A stretch of 64,000 nt of DNA from Antarctobacter aquimaris (GTDB lineage Bacteria > Pseudomonadota > Alphaproteobacteria > Rhodobacterales > Rhodobacteraceae). Within the stretch, counting starts at the first letter, position 1; every line of letters starts with the position of its first letter. The notes under the pieces were generated by a model. The model saw only the letters and a program-made list of their open reading frames with translations, was not told the origin of the DNA and did no database searches. The DNA is taken from NCBI RefSeq assembly GCF_900184945.1, contig NZ_FXYF01000001.1:1-64000 (forward strand). Reading direction: 5' to 3'. Of this stretch, positions 31,908 to 42,158 are shown piece by piece. Position numbers and translations under genes: made by a program.

Positions 31908-33053
31908 TCAGTACGACGGTTGCAGCCGTGTCACCGCGGGTACACGGTGCTTTCTGGCCGGGATCGTGTAGAGCGACACAAAGGCCAGCGCGGCCTTGGC
32001 GCTGCCCGCGAGGTTTCCGACAAGGCCCGACAGCCCGCCGCGCGCCCTGGCCTCGGCGATCTGCACGTTGGCCCGTTGCAGCCGCTCCAGGTTGCGCTGC
32101 CAGCGCGGGTGGTCGATGTCCAGCGTGATCGGAAAGATCTGCTCGGACAGTTTCGAGGTCTTGGTATAGACCTCGTGCGCGTACCAGTCGGGATCCACAC
32201 CCAGCGCCTTGTGAAAGGCCGGGCGCTGGTGGTCGCGCACGTACATTGTGGCATAGACCGCCGTCAGAAAGAACTTGATCCACAGCACGTTGACGCCCGA
32301 GGTCAGCTTGGGGTCCGTCTTCATCAGCATGGCAAAGGCCTCGCCGTGCCGGAACTCGTCGTTGCACCACTCCTCGAACCACTTGAAGATCGGGTGAAAG
32401 CGGTGCTCGGGATGCGCCTGCAAATGACGAAAGATCGTGATGTAGCGCGCGTAGCCGATCTTTTCCGACAGGTAGGTGGCGTAGTAGATGAACTTGGGCC
32501 GGAAGTAGGTGTACTTCTTCTTCTGCGTCAGAAAGCCCAGGTTCACCGCGACACCCGCCTCGCGCAGCGCATCGTTGATGAAACCGGCATGCCGCGCCTC
32601 GTCCCGCGCCATCAGCTGGAACAGCTGGGTGATCTCCTTGTTGGCGCCGCGCCGCTTCATCTCCTTATACAGCACGCAGCCCGAGAATTCGGCCGTGCAG
32701 GAGGAAATCAGGAAGTCGATGAATTCCTTCTTCAGCTCCGGCTCCATGCCGTCCCAGTCGACATGGTCCCATTCGGCGGTCTTGCGGAAATGGCCCTTGT
32801 TCGGGTCGGCCAGCATCTCGGCGATCAGCGGGTCCCACTCGTCGCGGATGCCCGACACGTCGATCGCGTCCAGCTCGTCAAAATCGGTGGTGTAGAACCG
32901 CGGCGTCAGCAGCGTGTTCTGCATCGCCACCTCGGTGGCGAAGGTGCTGTCCAGCTTGGCCTGGGCCTCCTGGATGGCCAGACTTTCCTCGGCGGTGGTG
33001 GCGTCGGCGGTGTGGGTTGCGGTGCCGGTCAGCGGCGTGTTCTGGACGTTCAC
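31908..33053 (-). CDS. acsF: Aerobic Mg-protoporphyrin IX monomethyl ester oxidative cyclase
   Basis: A 381-aa diiron enzyme forming the fifth (isocyclic) ring of bacteriochlorophyll with molecular oxygen. Ferritin-like E-x-x-H iron ligands are visible in LMARDEARHAGFIND (residues about 145-160) and EEWCNDEFRHGEAFAM (about 230-245), with earlier glutamates in SSCTAEFSGCVLYKE. The start is GTG at 33053, preceded by GAGGAGG at 8 bp and overlapping the orf98 stop as GTGA; an upstream in-frame start has no ribosome binding site. The length is that of proteobacterial AcsF. The anaerobic cyclase BchE is not in this window, which fits an aerobic phototroph. Confidence 0.96.
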   Translation of the reverse strand: MNVQNTPLTGTATHTADATTAEESLAIQEAQAKLDSTFATEVAMQNTLLTPRFYTTDFDELDAIDVSGIRDEWDPLIAEMLADPNKGHFRKTAEWDHVDWDGMEPELKKEFIDFLISSCTAEFSGCVLYKEMKRRGANKEITQLFQLMARDEARHAGFINDALREAGVAVNLGFLTQKKKYTYFRPKFIYYATYLSEKIGYARYITIFRHLQAHPEHRFHPIFKWFEEWCNDEFRHGEAFAMLMKTDPKLTSGVNVLWIKFFLTAVYATMYVRDHQRPAFHKALGVDPDWYAHEVYTKTSKLSEQIFPITLDIDHPRWQRNLERLQRANVQIAEARARGGLSGLVGNLAGSAKAALAFVSLYTIPARKHRVPAVTRLQPSY

Positions 33054-33346
33054 AGCTTGACCTCCTCGGAGAAGGAGAATTCGCACAGCTCCATGACCCC
33101 GAGATCGCCGGTCAGGCGGGTCCAGAGGCGCTCCAGCTTGCTCGCGCGGGTGATGATCGCCTCGCGGTCCTCGATCACGATCTCGCCAAAGGGCGCCATG
33201 ATCTCGGGGCCCTTCACCTGCACCTCGTCACCGGGATAGACCACGGCGCCGTTGTTGAACCGCACGTGGGCGTGCAGGCTTTCGAACTTGTGGGAAATCT
33301 CGACGGTGCAGGGCGCCCGTTCGATGTCGCGTGTCAGTAGTCCCAT
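33050..33346 (-). CDS. Conserved 98-aa protein between puhC and acsF
   Basis: A 98-aa soluble protein starting at MGLLTRDIERAPC with GGAAGGA upstream. It is strand-rich: VEISHKFESLHAHVRFNNGA, a VVYPGDEVQVKGP turn, MAPFGEIVIEDREAIITRAS, ending FSFSEEVKL. Small proteins at this position occur in photosynthesis clusters of related purple bacteria and are usually annotated as hypothetical or cyclase-associated. Some alpha- and beta-proteobacterial AcsF enzymes need a small partner (BciE), but whether this protein is BciE is not established here. Its stop overlaps the acsF GTG by 4 bp (GTGA). That coupling supports a role with the cyclase, which is inference. Confidence 0.75.
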   Translation of the reverse strand: MGLLTRDIERAPCTVEISHKFESLHAHVRFNNGAVVYPGDEVQVKGPEIMAPFGEIVIEDREAIITRASKLERLWTRLTGDLGVMELCEFSFSEEVKL

Positions 33347-33373
33347 GGTCGTTGTCCTTCCTGGCAAACAGGG

Positions 33374-33895
33374 TCAGGGCTGCGCAGTGGGGGCCGCGTC
33401 CGGGGTCTGACCCGGGGAGGCGGTGCGCGGTTGAGCCAGCAGCCTGGCGAAGGCTCTGGCATTGTCGGCGCCGAACCCCATCAGGTCGGCGCGCCACCCC
33501 GTGGCGGGGTCGATGATGGCCATGCGGCCATTTTCATAGGCTTGCAGCAGGACGGGCCCGTCCTCGGGCAACCGTGCCTTGCCGCGTTCGTGCAGGATCA
33601 CCCGGTGGACCCCGGCGATGAATCCGCCCTGTTCCGGCGTCAGGTCGGCCAGCAGGGCGCCCGTGGCGTCGAACACCCGCACCGCGCCGGTCAGGTCGCT
33701 GTCGAGGGAAAAGGCGCGCTGCGCCTTGAGTGGCGAGATCGGCGGCAGGCTGTCCAGCGGCTGGCGCGTCATCACCGACCAGCTGACCAGCGCCAGCGTG
33801 GACAGGATCAGCGCCAGCACCGCGCGCACCATCAGGCGCGGGACGCGGTTGGCCTCGTCGGTGTGAAAGCGGGGGGCGTCGGTGCTGTGTGTCAT
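33374..33895 (-). CDS. puhC: PuhC, photosynthetic complex assembly protein
   Basis: A 173-aa protein with one N-terminal transmembrane helix (LMVRAVLALILSTLALVSWSVM, residues about 21-42) and a periplasmic domain. That domain contains RVFDATGALLADLTPEQGGFIAG, read in segments, and VHRVILHERGK. This topology and sequence are those of PuhC, needed for normal assembly of the reaction centre-LH1 core. The C-terminal tail (about 150-173) is rich in proline, alanine and glutamine and probably disordered. The ribosome binding site is GAGGA. It lies 10 bp after puhB and 27 bp before orf98. Confidence 0.9.
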   Translation of the reverse strand: MTHSTDAPRFHTDEANRVPRLMVRAVLALILSTLALVSWSVMTRQPLDSLPPISPLKAQRAFSLDSDLTGAVRVFDATGALLADLTPEQGGFIAGVHRVILHERGKARLPEDGPVLLQAYENGRMAIIDPATGWRADLMGFGADNARAFARLLAQPRTASPGQTPDAAPTAQP

Positions 33896-33905
33896 GGCTC
33901 TGTCC

Positions 33906-34532
33906 TCACTCGGCCGCCATCGCGGCCCGCGTCACGCGCGGCGCGCTCTCGGCGAGGCCCACGCGCTCTTCGGCCTGGATGGCCAGCAGCTGCGCGACCC
34001 GGGCGGCATCCGGGATGCAGCGCAGCGCCGGCTGGGTGCGGAACCGCCAGGGCCGGACATGCGGCCAGCACACCAGGTAGGAGAGCCGCGTGTCGCCCAG
34101 GGTACGAAAGGCGATGGTGCCGGTGCCGCCCTTGCGCAGGTCCAGGTCGGCGCTGCCGATCTGGGTGTAGGGCAGGTTCAGCGTCACGGTCAGCGCCGCG
34201 CCGATCCGCATCGCCACCCGGCGGTTGGTCACGGTGTAGACGGTGCAGCTGGCCTGGATCCAGGCGGTCAGCATCAGCAGCGCCGCCACGATCGCCGCCA
34301 GCACGGCAAACGGCAGCGAGGCGCCGATCGCCTGCCCCAGCGGCATCTGGTCCATCACCGTGGTGAACCGCCAGAGCGCGAGAAAGGCGAAATACCCCAT
34401 GATCCACCAGAACCCGAGCGACGCCTTGGTCAGCGCCCACCAGTCCGGCTTGCCCTGCCAGAGGATGTGCTCGCCCTCGGGCGGCGTCTCGGGCAAGCCC
34501 CGGACCGGTTCTACTGCGAAATCGTCGTGCAT
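33906..34532 (-). CDS. puhB: PuhB, reaction-centre assembly protein
   Basis: A 208-aa membrane protein. MHDDFAVEPVRGLPETPPEGE precedes the LWQGKPDWWALTKASLGF block and two hydrophobic hairpins (residues about 40-95). A bPH2-type domain follows, with YTVTNRRVAMRIGAALTVTLN and DLDLRKGGTGTIAF, read in segments. PuhB dimerises in the membrane and helps assemble the reaction centre and LH1. The chosen ATG (34532) has GGGAG 6 bp upstream; an ATG two codons earlier is too close to that site. It is 61 bp downstream of puhA, with a strong hairpin between them. Confidence 0.92.
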   Translation of the reverse strand: MHDDFAVEPVRGLPETPPEGEHILWQGKPDWWALTKASLGFWWIMGYFAFLALWRFTTVMDQMPLGQAIGASLPFAVLAAIVAALLMLTAWIQASCTVYTVTNRRVAMRIGAALTVTLNLPYTQIGSADLDLRKGGTGTIAFRTLGDTRLSYLVCWPHVRPWRFRTQPALRCIPDAARVAQLLAIQAEERVGLAESAPRVTRAAMAAE

Positions 34533-34560
34533 CGTCATCTCCCGGCGCGTCGTCTTGGGC

Positions 34561-34585
34561 CGCCCCCGCCACCGCGGCGGGGGCG
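34561..34585 (-). other. Strong intercistronic stem-loop between puhA and puhB
   Basis: A perfect 10-bp stem (CGCCCCCGCC and GGCGGGGGCG) with a 5-nt loop, starting 8 bp after the puhA stop. It has no T-run. It is likely to lower read-through or shield the puhA message, which would raise puhA expression over puhB. Confidence 0.65.
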
Positions 34586-34593
34586 AAAGGGGG

Positions 34594-35364
34594 TCACAGT
34601 TGCGGTTCGAGCCGCGCCTTGGAGGCATAGAGATAGCCGCCGCCGTAGTAGCCCGAGACCTTGTCTTCCTCGAGCTTGGTGATCTGCGCGGTGCTGGCGA
34701 TGGTCGGCACCTCGGCGAACTGGTGGGCGTAGATCGACTTGACGATCACCTTGGGGCCCCAGATCCGCGCCATGGTCATCGGCACCAGCCGCGTGGTCCC
34801 GTCGCTGTCCAGCTTGTATTCGAGGTAGCGCACCATCTGTTCCGGCACGTCGACCCACATGTCGGTCACCATGCCCATGACCTCGCCATCGCCGGAAATC
34901 ACCGGCAGGCCGCGCGGATCGCGCCCCGAGGCATGGATAAAGCCGTCCAGGCTCGCCATCGGGCGGATCTTGGGGTGGCCATGGGCGTCCAGCTCGGCCT
35001 CGTCGCGGCGTGGCGCCCAGGAGGCGGGGCCGACACCATCGACCAGCGGATTGCCCGTCGGGTCAAAGGGAAAACCGTTGGCCGCATTGGTCCGCGCCAG
35101 CGCCAGGCTGCTGTCGGGACGGTCCGGCGCCTGCCCCGACGGCACGGTCAGTTCGCCCCGGCCATGCGGCAACAGAAAGGTCTTGTCCTCGGGCACCGGG
35201 AACGGCCCCTGGTTGGCGGCCGCCTTGCCGTGTTCATCGACAAGCGGATAGCCCTCGCGCATGTTTTCGCGCTGGATGTAAAAGATCAGCAGGGCGAAGA
35301 AGACCCAGAACAGCCACAACGTCAGGCTCGCCAGGTCGAAATTGCCGAAGAAGGGGTCTGACAT
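34594..35364 (-). CDS. puhA: Photosynthetic reaction centre H subunit
   Basis: A 256-aa RC-H protein. The single N-terminal helix, NFDLASLTLWLFWVFFALLIF (read from residue about 8), is followed by YIQRENMREGYPLVD. The cytoplasmic PRC-barrel domain has WVDVPEQMVRYLEYKL and KVIVKSIYAHQFAEVPT, and the C-terminus is SGYYGGGYLYASKARLEPQL. It caps the L and M subunits and tunes proton transfer to QB. The start at MSDPFFGNF has GGAGGA upstream. It lies 16 bp downstream of lhaA. The length is normal for the family. Confidence 0.97.
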   Translation of the reverse strand: MSDPFFGNFDLASLTLWLFWVFFALLIFYIQRENMREGYPLVDEHGKAAANQGPFPVPEDKTFLLPHGRGELTVPSGQAPDRPDSSLALARTNAANGFPFDPTGNPLVDGVGPASWAPRRDEAELDAHGHPKIRPMASLDGFIHASGRDPRGLPVISGDGEVMGMVTDMWVDVPEQMVRYLEYKLDSDGTTRLVPMTMARIWGPKVIVKSIYAHQFAEVPTIASTAQITKLEEDKVSGYYGGGYLYASKARLEPQL

Positions 35365-35380
35365 GGGTGTGTCCTCCGGG

Positions 35381-36820
35381 TCAGGTTGGGAAATCGGCAA
35401 GGCCGATCCGGGTGTCATGGGTGGGACGCGCCGCGCGCCCGCCGCGCCGGTTGACCAGCGGGCCAAGCGCGATCAGCGTCAGGAAGATCAGCGCGATCTC
35501 GGTATGGTAGACAAAGGAGTAGCCGGTGGCGGCGCTGGCCATGGCCTCGCCCCACTGGCCGCTCATCGCGGTGGCGTTGACAGTGTCGCGCAGCGTGCCG
35601 CCGATGACGATGGAGAGGCCTGCGGCCGTGGCCTGGCTTGCTCCCCAGGCCCCCAGCGCCAGGCCACGGCCTGCCAGCCCTTCGGCCGGCATGGTCATCG
35701 CGGCGGTCAGGGTGGCGACCGAGAACAGCCCGCCGCCCAGCCCGATCAGCGCCGCGCCAAGGAAGAACAGCGCGGGCGAGCCCAGCGGCGCGGCAAAGAT
35801 CACGGATGAAAACGCGGCCAGCCCGATCAGCAAGGCGGTGCCGCCCATGCGGTAGGGGTTCACCTTGCGCGCCAGCAGCCGCGCCGCCAGCGCAAAGCCG
35901 ATCAGCGCGCCGCTGGCCCACATCGCCGTCAACAGCGTGGTCGAGGACACCGACAGGCCGAGAATCTCGCCGCCGTAGGGCTCCAGCAGAACGTCCTGCA
36001 TGTTGAAGGCCATGGTGCCCAGGAAGACGACAACCAGCAGCCGCCCTGCCTCTCCGCCCGAGGCCAGGTCGGCCCAGGCGTCGCGGAACTGCGGGCGCGG
36101 CGCCTCGCGCTCTTCTCGTGACATCGGGCGCACGCGCTCCTGCCGCCAGAGGGCGACCAGGTTCAGCACGATGCCCGTGGCGGCGGCGCCCTGCACGACG
36201 CGGATCAGCAGGATGGGTTCGAAGTCCTGCAACAGCCAGCCGATCACGATGGAGGAGATCCCCATGCCGACCAGGAACATCACGTACAGCAGCGCGACAA
36301 CACGCGGGCGCGTCTCGTCCGTGGCGCGGTCAGCGGCCAGCGCCAGCCCGGCGGTCTGTGTCATGTGCATCCCGAGGCCGGTCATCAGGAAGGCCAGGGC
36401 CGCCAGCACCTCGCCGGCAAAGGGCACGTCGTGGACAGTGTTGCCCTCCAGCACCAACAGCGCCATCGGCATCACCGCCAGCCCGCCCATCTGCCAGAGC
36501 GAGCCGAACCAGAGGTAGGGAATGCGCTTCCACCCGATGGCCGAGCGGTGGGTGTCCGACCGGAACCCCAGCAGCGCGCGGAACGGCGCGATCAGCACCG
36601 GCAGCGCGATCATGAAGGCCACGAGCGTCGCGGCGATCCCCATCTCGACGATCATCACCCGGTTCAGCGTGCCCAGCAGCAGCACCGAGGCCATGCCGAC
36701 CGAGACCTGGAACAGCGACAGCCGAAGCAGCTGGCCCAGCGGCAGGTCTTCGCTCGCCGCGTCCGAAAAGGGCAGGACGCGGGCCGACAGCTTCTTGATC
36801 CGAGACGCGCCCAGGATCAT
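35381..36820 (-). CDS. lhaA: LhaA, LH1 assembly protein of the PucC/MFS family
   Basis: A 479-aa protein with about 12 membrane helices, starting at MILGASRIKKLSARVLPFSD. LRLSLFQVSVGMASVLLLGTLNRVMIVEMG (read in segments near residues 32-61), SDTHRSAIGWKRIPYLWFGSL and MTGLGMHMTQTAGLALAADR are typical of the PucC/LhaA bacteriochlorophyll-delivery family. It is needed for LH1 antenna assembly. The ATG overlaps the bchM stop (ATGA); longer in-frame starts lie inside bchM and were rejected. A paralogue of the same family sits at 49095-50399 next to bchG. Confidence 0.93.
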   Translation of the reverse strand: MILGASRIKKLSARVLPFSDAASEDLPLGQLLRLSLFQVSVGMASVLLLGTLNRVMIVEMGIAATLVAFMIALPVLIAPFRALLGFRSDTHRSAIGWKRIPYLWFGSLWQMGGLAVMPMALLVLEGNTVHDVPFAGEVLAALAFLMTGLGMHMTQTAGLALAADRATDETRPRVVALLYVMFLVGMGISSIVIGWLLQDFEPILLIRVVQGAAATGIVLNLVALWRQERVRPMSREEREAPRPQFRDAWADLASGGEAGRLLVVVFLGTMAFNMQDVLLEPYGGEILGLSVSSTTLLTAMWASGALIGFALAARLLARKVNPYRMGGTALLIGLAAFSSVIFAAPLGSPALFFLGAALIGLGGGLFSVATLTAAMTMPAEGLAGRGLALGAWGASQATAAGLSIVIGGTLRDTVNATAMSGQWGEAMASAATGYSFVYHTEIALIFLTLIALGPLVNRRGGRAARPTHDTRIGLADFPT

Positions 36821-37488
36821 GCCGCCACCTCCAGCGCGTGCGAGATGTAGAACCCGACCGAGACCCGGCCGAGGTCCGAGACAGTGCCGGTATCCGACAG
36901 CGCTCGCGCCAGGCGGCGGGTGCCCTGCGGCACCATGACGGGCGACCGGTCGGCACGCGGAAACAGCTTGCCGGTCTGCCACATCGCCATCAGCAGCGGG
37001 GTGCGCGGCGGCACGGTAAAGACGATGCTGCGCGCGGTGCGCAGGGCCAGAATGTCGATGGCGCGGCGGATGTCGTCCTCCGCGTAGTAGATCAGGCTGT
37101 CCATCGCCATGACGTGATCGAACTGACCTAGATCGCGGGACAGCATGTCCCCGGCGACAAAGCGCACCTTGTGCGCCAGCGCCTCGGGCAGCCGTCGGCC
37201 GGCGATCTCGATCAGCGAGGGGGAGATGTCCACCGCCACCACCTCGGCGCCGCGCGCGGCCAGTTCGGCGGTCATAAGCCCGGTGCCGCAGCCCGCATCC
37301 AGCACCCGCGCGCCGCGCAGGTCCGTCGGCAGGCGGGCCATCATCCGGGCGCGCATCTCGTCGCGGCCCTTGCGCACCGTCTCGCGGATCCGGCTCACCG
37401 GCGCGTCGGAGGTCAGCCGCTCCCACACCTGGGTGGCGGTCCGGTCGAAATAGGTCTCGACCCGCGATCTGGTGACTTCGTAGGTCAT
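36817..37488 (-). CDS. bchM: Mg-protoporphyrin IX O-methyltransferase
   Basis: A 223-aa SAM-dependent methyltransferase starting at MTYEVTRSRVETYFDRTATQ with GGAG upstream. Motif I is RVLDAGCGTGLMTAELAARG (residues about 62-81) and motif II EVVAVDISPSLIEIAG. FDHVMAMDSLIYYAEDDIRR is the BchM-specific stretch near 125. It methylates the C13 propionate of Mg-protoporphyrin IX, directly before the AcsF reaction. It follows bchL by 94 bp and overlaps lhaA by 4 bp. Confidence 0.95.
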   Translation of the reverse strand: MTYEVTRSRVETYFDRTATQVWERLTSDAPVSRIRETVRKGRDEMRARMMARLPTDLRGARVLDAGCGTGLMTAELAARGAEVVAVDISPSLIEIAGRRLPEALAHKVRFVAGDMLSRDLGQFDHVMAMDSLIYYAEDDIRRAIDILALRTARSIVFTVPPRTPLLMAMWQTGKLFPRADRSPVMVPQGTRRLARALSDTGTVSDLGRVSVGFYISHALEVAA

Positions 37489-37582
37489 CTCCGGTGTCTC
37501 CGCAGGAGGCACCGAGCGCGCGAACGCGTTTGCGCAGCAAATGCGTGCGGCGCCCGGTCGGACCGTGTTGCCAGCGTCGTCA

Positions 37583-38494
<912 letters not shown>

Positions 38495-38515
38495 TCAGGG
38501 CGGATCGCCCCGGGT

Positions 38516-38561
38516 TTCTTCTGGCCGGAAATATCCCGGGGGTGCGGGGGCTGGCCCCCGC
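38516..38561 (+). repeat. Dispersed intergenic element, copy C
   Basis: TTCTTCTGGCCGGAAATATC then CCGGGGG and a hairpin with arms GCGGGGGC (38544-38551) and GCCCCCGC (38554-38561). It lies in the bchH-bchL gap, antisense to the operon, and is more diverged in the core than copies A and B. Confidence 0.65.
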
Positions 38562-38591
38562 TCCGGCACCGGCCATGTGCACAGGTCGTCG

Positions 38592-41500
38592 TCATTCGGC
38601 GGCCACCCCTTCCATCCGGTCCTCCAGCGCGTCCGCCGCATCCTGCAGCGCCGCCAGGGTTGCCGCGTCGGGGGTCCAGTAGTTGCGGTCCGAGGCTTCG
38701 AGCAGGCGGTTGGCCATGCGGCTCGAGGCCACCGGGTTCAGCGCGGCCAGCCGGTTGCGCATCGCCTCATCCAGCACGAAGGTCTCGGAGATGCGCTGGT
38801 AGATCCAGGGTTCGACCTTGCCGGTGGTCGCGGACCAGCCCAGCGTGTTGGTCACCTGCGCCTCGATCTGGCGGACGCCCTCGGCGCCATGCGCCAGCAG
38901 CGCCTCGTAGAACCTGGGGTTCAGCGACCGCGCGCGGGTCTCCAGCGTCACCTGGTCGGCCAGCGTGCGGATCCTGCCCGAACCGCGCGTCTGATCGCTG
39001 ATGTAGACCGCTGCCTCTTCGCCGCGCGCCCGCTTGACCGCGCGGCTGATGCCGCCCAGCGTGTCAAAGTAGTGGTCGACCGTGGTCACCCCCAGCTCGA
39101 CCGATTCGAGATTCTGGTAGGCGACCTCGACCCGCTTCAGCGTGGCCTGCAGGACCTTGGGGTTGGCCGAAGCCTTGCCGTTGACGCCGTAGGCAAAGCT
39201 CTTGCGCGCCTCGTAGGCGTCGGCCAGCTCGTCCTCGTCGCCAAAGGCCGAGCTGTCGACCAGCTGGTTGACGTTGGCCCCGTAGGCGCCTTCGGCGTTG
39301 GAAAAGACCCGCAGCGCAGCCTCCTCGATGCCGCAGCCGGTGGTCTCCATGTGCGCCAGCGCGTGGGCCCGGATGAAGTTCTGCGTCAGCGGTTCGTCCG
39401 CCTGCGCGGCCATCAGCGCCGCCTCGGCCAGCAGCCGGGTCTGCAGCGGCAGCAGGTCGCGGAAGATGCCCGAGAGGGTCATCATCACGTCGATCCGCGG
39501 CCGACCCAACTCGCGCAGGGGGATCAGTTCCGCCCCGGACAGCCGGCCAAAGCTGTCGAACCGCGGCCGCGCGCCCATCAGCGCCAGCGCCTGGCCGATC
39601 GGACCGCCGTCGGACTTGATGTTGTCCGACCCCCAGAGCACCAGCGCGACGGAGCGCGGCAGCGAGGCGTGGGTGTCCAGCAGCAGCTGCGCCTGTTTCG
39701 CGCCGTCGCGGCAGGCGTATTCGGTCGGCATCCGGAACGGGTCGAAGGCGTGGATGTTGCGCCCGGTGGGCAGGATGTCGGGCGAACGGATCAGGTCGCC
39801 GCCCGGCACCGGCGGGGTATAGCCACCCCCGAGCGCATGCAGGATGGCGGGGATCTCGCTGTCCTGTGCCAGCGCCGCCAGCACCCGCGAGCGGGTCTCC
39901 TCCGGCACGGCGCCCATCGCGTCGGCATAGGCGTGGCGGGTCGCCTCGCTCAGCCGCTTGCCGACGACATGCAGCCCCTCGGGGATCAGCGCCTCTTCGG
40001 TTTCCAGCAGGCGCAGCCACAGCGTCTCTGGCTTGCCCTTCAGGTCCACCGCGTCCGCCTGCTCGGCGATCAGCGCCTCCAGGTCGGCGCGCTGCGGGTC
40101 CTCGTCGCCGAGGCTGCGCCAGCGCGACAGGCTGTCCTTGAGCTCGCTCAAACCCTTGTAGAGGCCGGCGGCGGCCAGCGGCGGGGTCAGGTGCGTCACG
40201 GTAACGGCGCCCGAGCGGCGCTTGGCCAGGCTCGCCTCGGAGGGGTTGTTGGCGGCGTAGAGATAGACGTTGGGCATCTCGCCGATCAGCCGGTCGGGCC
40301 AGTCGCGCGCGCCCAGGCCCGCCTGCTTGCCCGGCATGAACTCCAGCGCGCCGTGCATGCCAAAATGCAGCACCACGTCGGCGGCAAAGGTGTTGCGCAG
40401 GTAGAGGTAGAACTGGGCAAAGGCGTGGGTCGGGGCAAAGCCGCGTTCGAACAGCAGCCGCATGGGATCGCCCTCGTAGCCGAAACCCGGCTGGACGCCG
40501 ACAAAGACCTTGCCGAACTGCTTGCCCAGCACGAAGACGCCGCGCCCGTCGGACATGACCTTGCCCGGCGCCGGGCCCCATACCGCTTCGATAGCCTTCA
40601 GCGGCGGGGTGTTGGCAACGATGCTTTCTGCGCTGACATGGGCGGCGACGTTGGCCTCCTGCCCGTACTGGCGCGCGTTGCCCTGCAGCACGGCGGCGCG
40701 CAGGTCGGCGACCGTGGCAGGCACGTCCAGGTCATAGCCGCGCGCCTGCATCGCCAGCAATGTGTTGTGCAGGCTCTCGAACACGTTGAGATAGGCCGCC
40801 GTCCCGGCCGCCCCGGCATTCGGCGGAAAGCCGAAGAGCACGATGGCCACCTTGGTATCGGCCAGTTTCTTGCGCCGCAGCGTCACTCGGCGCAGGACCT
40901 TTTCCGCCAGGCTGTCGATGCGCTCCAGGCAGGGCGACATGGCCTTGCAGTCGGACTGGACATGGCAGCCGTGGGCGCAGCCGTTGCAGCCCTCGGGTCC
41001 GTGCCGCCCGCCAAAAACGGTGGGCGCGGTGGCGCCGTCCAGCTCCGGCAGGGCGATCAGCATGGTGGTCTCGATCGGGCCCAGCCCTTGCCCCGAGCCG
41101 GCCCACTGACCCAGGGTCTGGAACTCCAGCGGATGCGCGGCGATGTAGGGAACATCCAGCTCCGCCAGCACCTTGATGGCGGCGGCGTTGTCGTTGTAGG
41201 CCGGTCCGCCGACCAGGCTGAAGCCGGTCAGCGACAGCAGCGCGTCGATCTGCGGGCCGCTCTCGTCGCGAAAGAACCCCTCGATCGCCGGACGCCCGTC
41301 CAGCCCGCCGGCAAAGGCGGGCAGCACGCGCAGGCCCTTGGCCTCCAGCGCGCGGATCACGGCATCGTAATGCGCGGTGTCGGCCGACAGGACGTAAGAG
41401 CGCATCATCAGCAGGCCGACAGTGCCGACCGGGTTTTTCGGCGCGGGCAAGGCGTCGGGGTCGGTGGTGATTCGGCCGTCAAGGTCCGGGTGGTAGAGGC

Positions 41501-42158
41501 CGACATCGGGGTAGTCGACCGGGGCGGGGGCCTCGGCGCCCAGCCACTCGGGCCGTGCCTTGGCGTAGCGGCCCAGCAGGTAACGCACCAGCGCCTCGAT
41601 GTTGTCGTCCGATCCGCCCAGCCAGTACTGCATCACCAGGAACCAGCTGCGCAGGTCCTGCGCCTTGCCCGGGATCAGCTTGAGGATCTTGGGCAGGCGG
41701 CGCAGCATGCGCATCTTCTTGGCGCCGTCCTCGGTCGAGGGCTGGGACGAGCCGCGCAGCCGCTTCATCAGCTGCATCATGCCCGAGGCGGGGGCCGCCA
41801 TGTCCAGCTTGCCCATCCGTGTCAGCTTGACGATCTGCGCGTCGGCGATGACGCCGATCATGCCGTCGACCTTGTCGCGCACCCGCTTGAGGTCCGGCAG
41901 GATCGGCGCGATGTGTTCCTCGAGGAACAGCAGGTTGGCCATGACCATGTCGGCCTGCGCGATGCGGGCGCGGGTCTCGGCCAGGGCGTTGGGCGTTTCG
42001 GCCCATTCGGCGGCGGCGTGGACACTGACCGAAAGGCCGGGGAAATCCCGCGCAAGCCTGCCCGCGACGCGCATCACCGGGCCGGCCGCGTGGCTGTCCA
42101 GCGTGATGATCACGATGTTGTAGGGCTCTGCACCCGATGTGACCTGATCACCGCGCAT
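38592..42158 (-). CDS. bchH: Magnesium chelatase subunit H
   Basis: A 1188-aa porphyrin-binding catalytic subunit of Mg-chelatase, which with BchI and BchD inserts magnesium into protoporphyrin IX. It starts [20 protein letters not shown]. Family blocks include [20 protein letters not shown] (near residue 365), [58 protein letters not shown], and the C-terminal [21 protein letters not shown] cysteine group ([15 protein letters not shown]) could bind an iron-sulfur cluster, as reported for Rhodobacter BchH. The length is normal. It overlaps bchB by 11 bp. BchI and BchD are not in the window. Confidence 0.97.
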   Translation of the reverse strand: MRGDQVTSGAEPYNIVIITLDSHAAGPVMRVAGRLARDFPGLSVSVHAAAEWAETPNALAETRARIAQADMVMANLLFLEEHIAPILPDLKRVRDKVDGMIGVIADAQIVKLTRMGKLDMAAPASGMMQLMKRLRGSSQPSTEDGAKKMRMLRRLPKILKLIPGKAQDLRSWFLVMQYWLGGSDDNIEALVRYLLGRYAKARPEWLGAEAPAPVDYPDVGLYHPDLDGRITTDPDALPAPKNPVGTVGLLMMRSYVLSADTAHYDAVIRALEAKGLRVLPAFAGGLDGRPAIEGFFRDESGPQIDALLSLTGFSLVGGPAYNDNAAAIKVLAELDVPYIAAHPLEFQTLGQWAGSGQGLGPIETTMLIALPELDGATAPTVFGGRHGPEGCNGCAHGCHVQSDCKAMSPCLERIDSLAEKVLRRVTLRRKKLADTKVAIVLFGFPPNAGAAGTAAYLNVFESLHNTLLAMQARGYDLDVPATVADLRAAVLQGNARQYGQEANVAAHVSAESIVANTPPLKAIEAVWGPAPGKVMSDGRGVFVLGKQFGKVFVGVQPGFGYEGDPMRLLFERGFAPTHAFAQFYLYLRNTFAADVVLHFGMHGALEFMPGKQAGLGARDWPDRLIGEMPNVYLYAANNPSEASLAKRRSGAVTVTHLTPPLAAAGLYKGLSELKDSLSRWRSLGDEDPQRADLEALIAEQADAVDLKGKPETLWLRLLETEEALIPEGLHVVGKRLSEATRHAYADAMGAVPEETRSRVLAALAQDSEIPAILHALGGGYTPPVPGGDLIRSPDILPTGRNIHAFDPFRMPTEYACRDGAKQAQLLLDTHASLPRSVALVLWGSDNIKSDGGPIGQALALMGARPRFDSFGRLSGAELIPLRELGRPRIDVMMTLSGIFRDLLPLQTRLLAEAALMAAQADEPLTQNFIRAHALAHMETTGCGIEEAALRVFSNAEGAYGANVNQLVDSSAFGDEDELADAYEARKSFAYGVNGKASANPKVLQATLKRVEVAYQNLESVELGVTTVDHYFDTLGGISRAVKRARGEEAAVYISDQTRGSGRIRTLADQVTLETRARSLNPRFYEALLAHGAEGVRQIEAQVTNTLGWSATTGKVEPWIYQRISETFVLDEAMRNRLAALNPVASSRMANRLLEASDRNYWTPDAATLAALQDAADALEDRMEGVAAE

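Noticed and set aside
33398-33420. A third GTCC-GGG-type palindrome
   Set aside because: It lies within the puhC coding sequence, has several mismatches to the copies at 341 and 55966, and is explained by coding constraint.
36821-37540. A longer LhaA starting inside bchM
   Set aside because: The extra sequence is bchM in another frame. The ATG at 36820 overlaps the bchM stop as ATGA and matches the family start.
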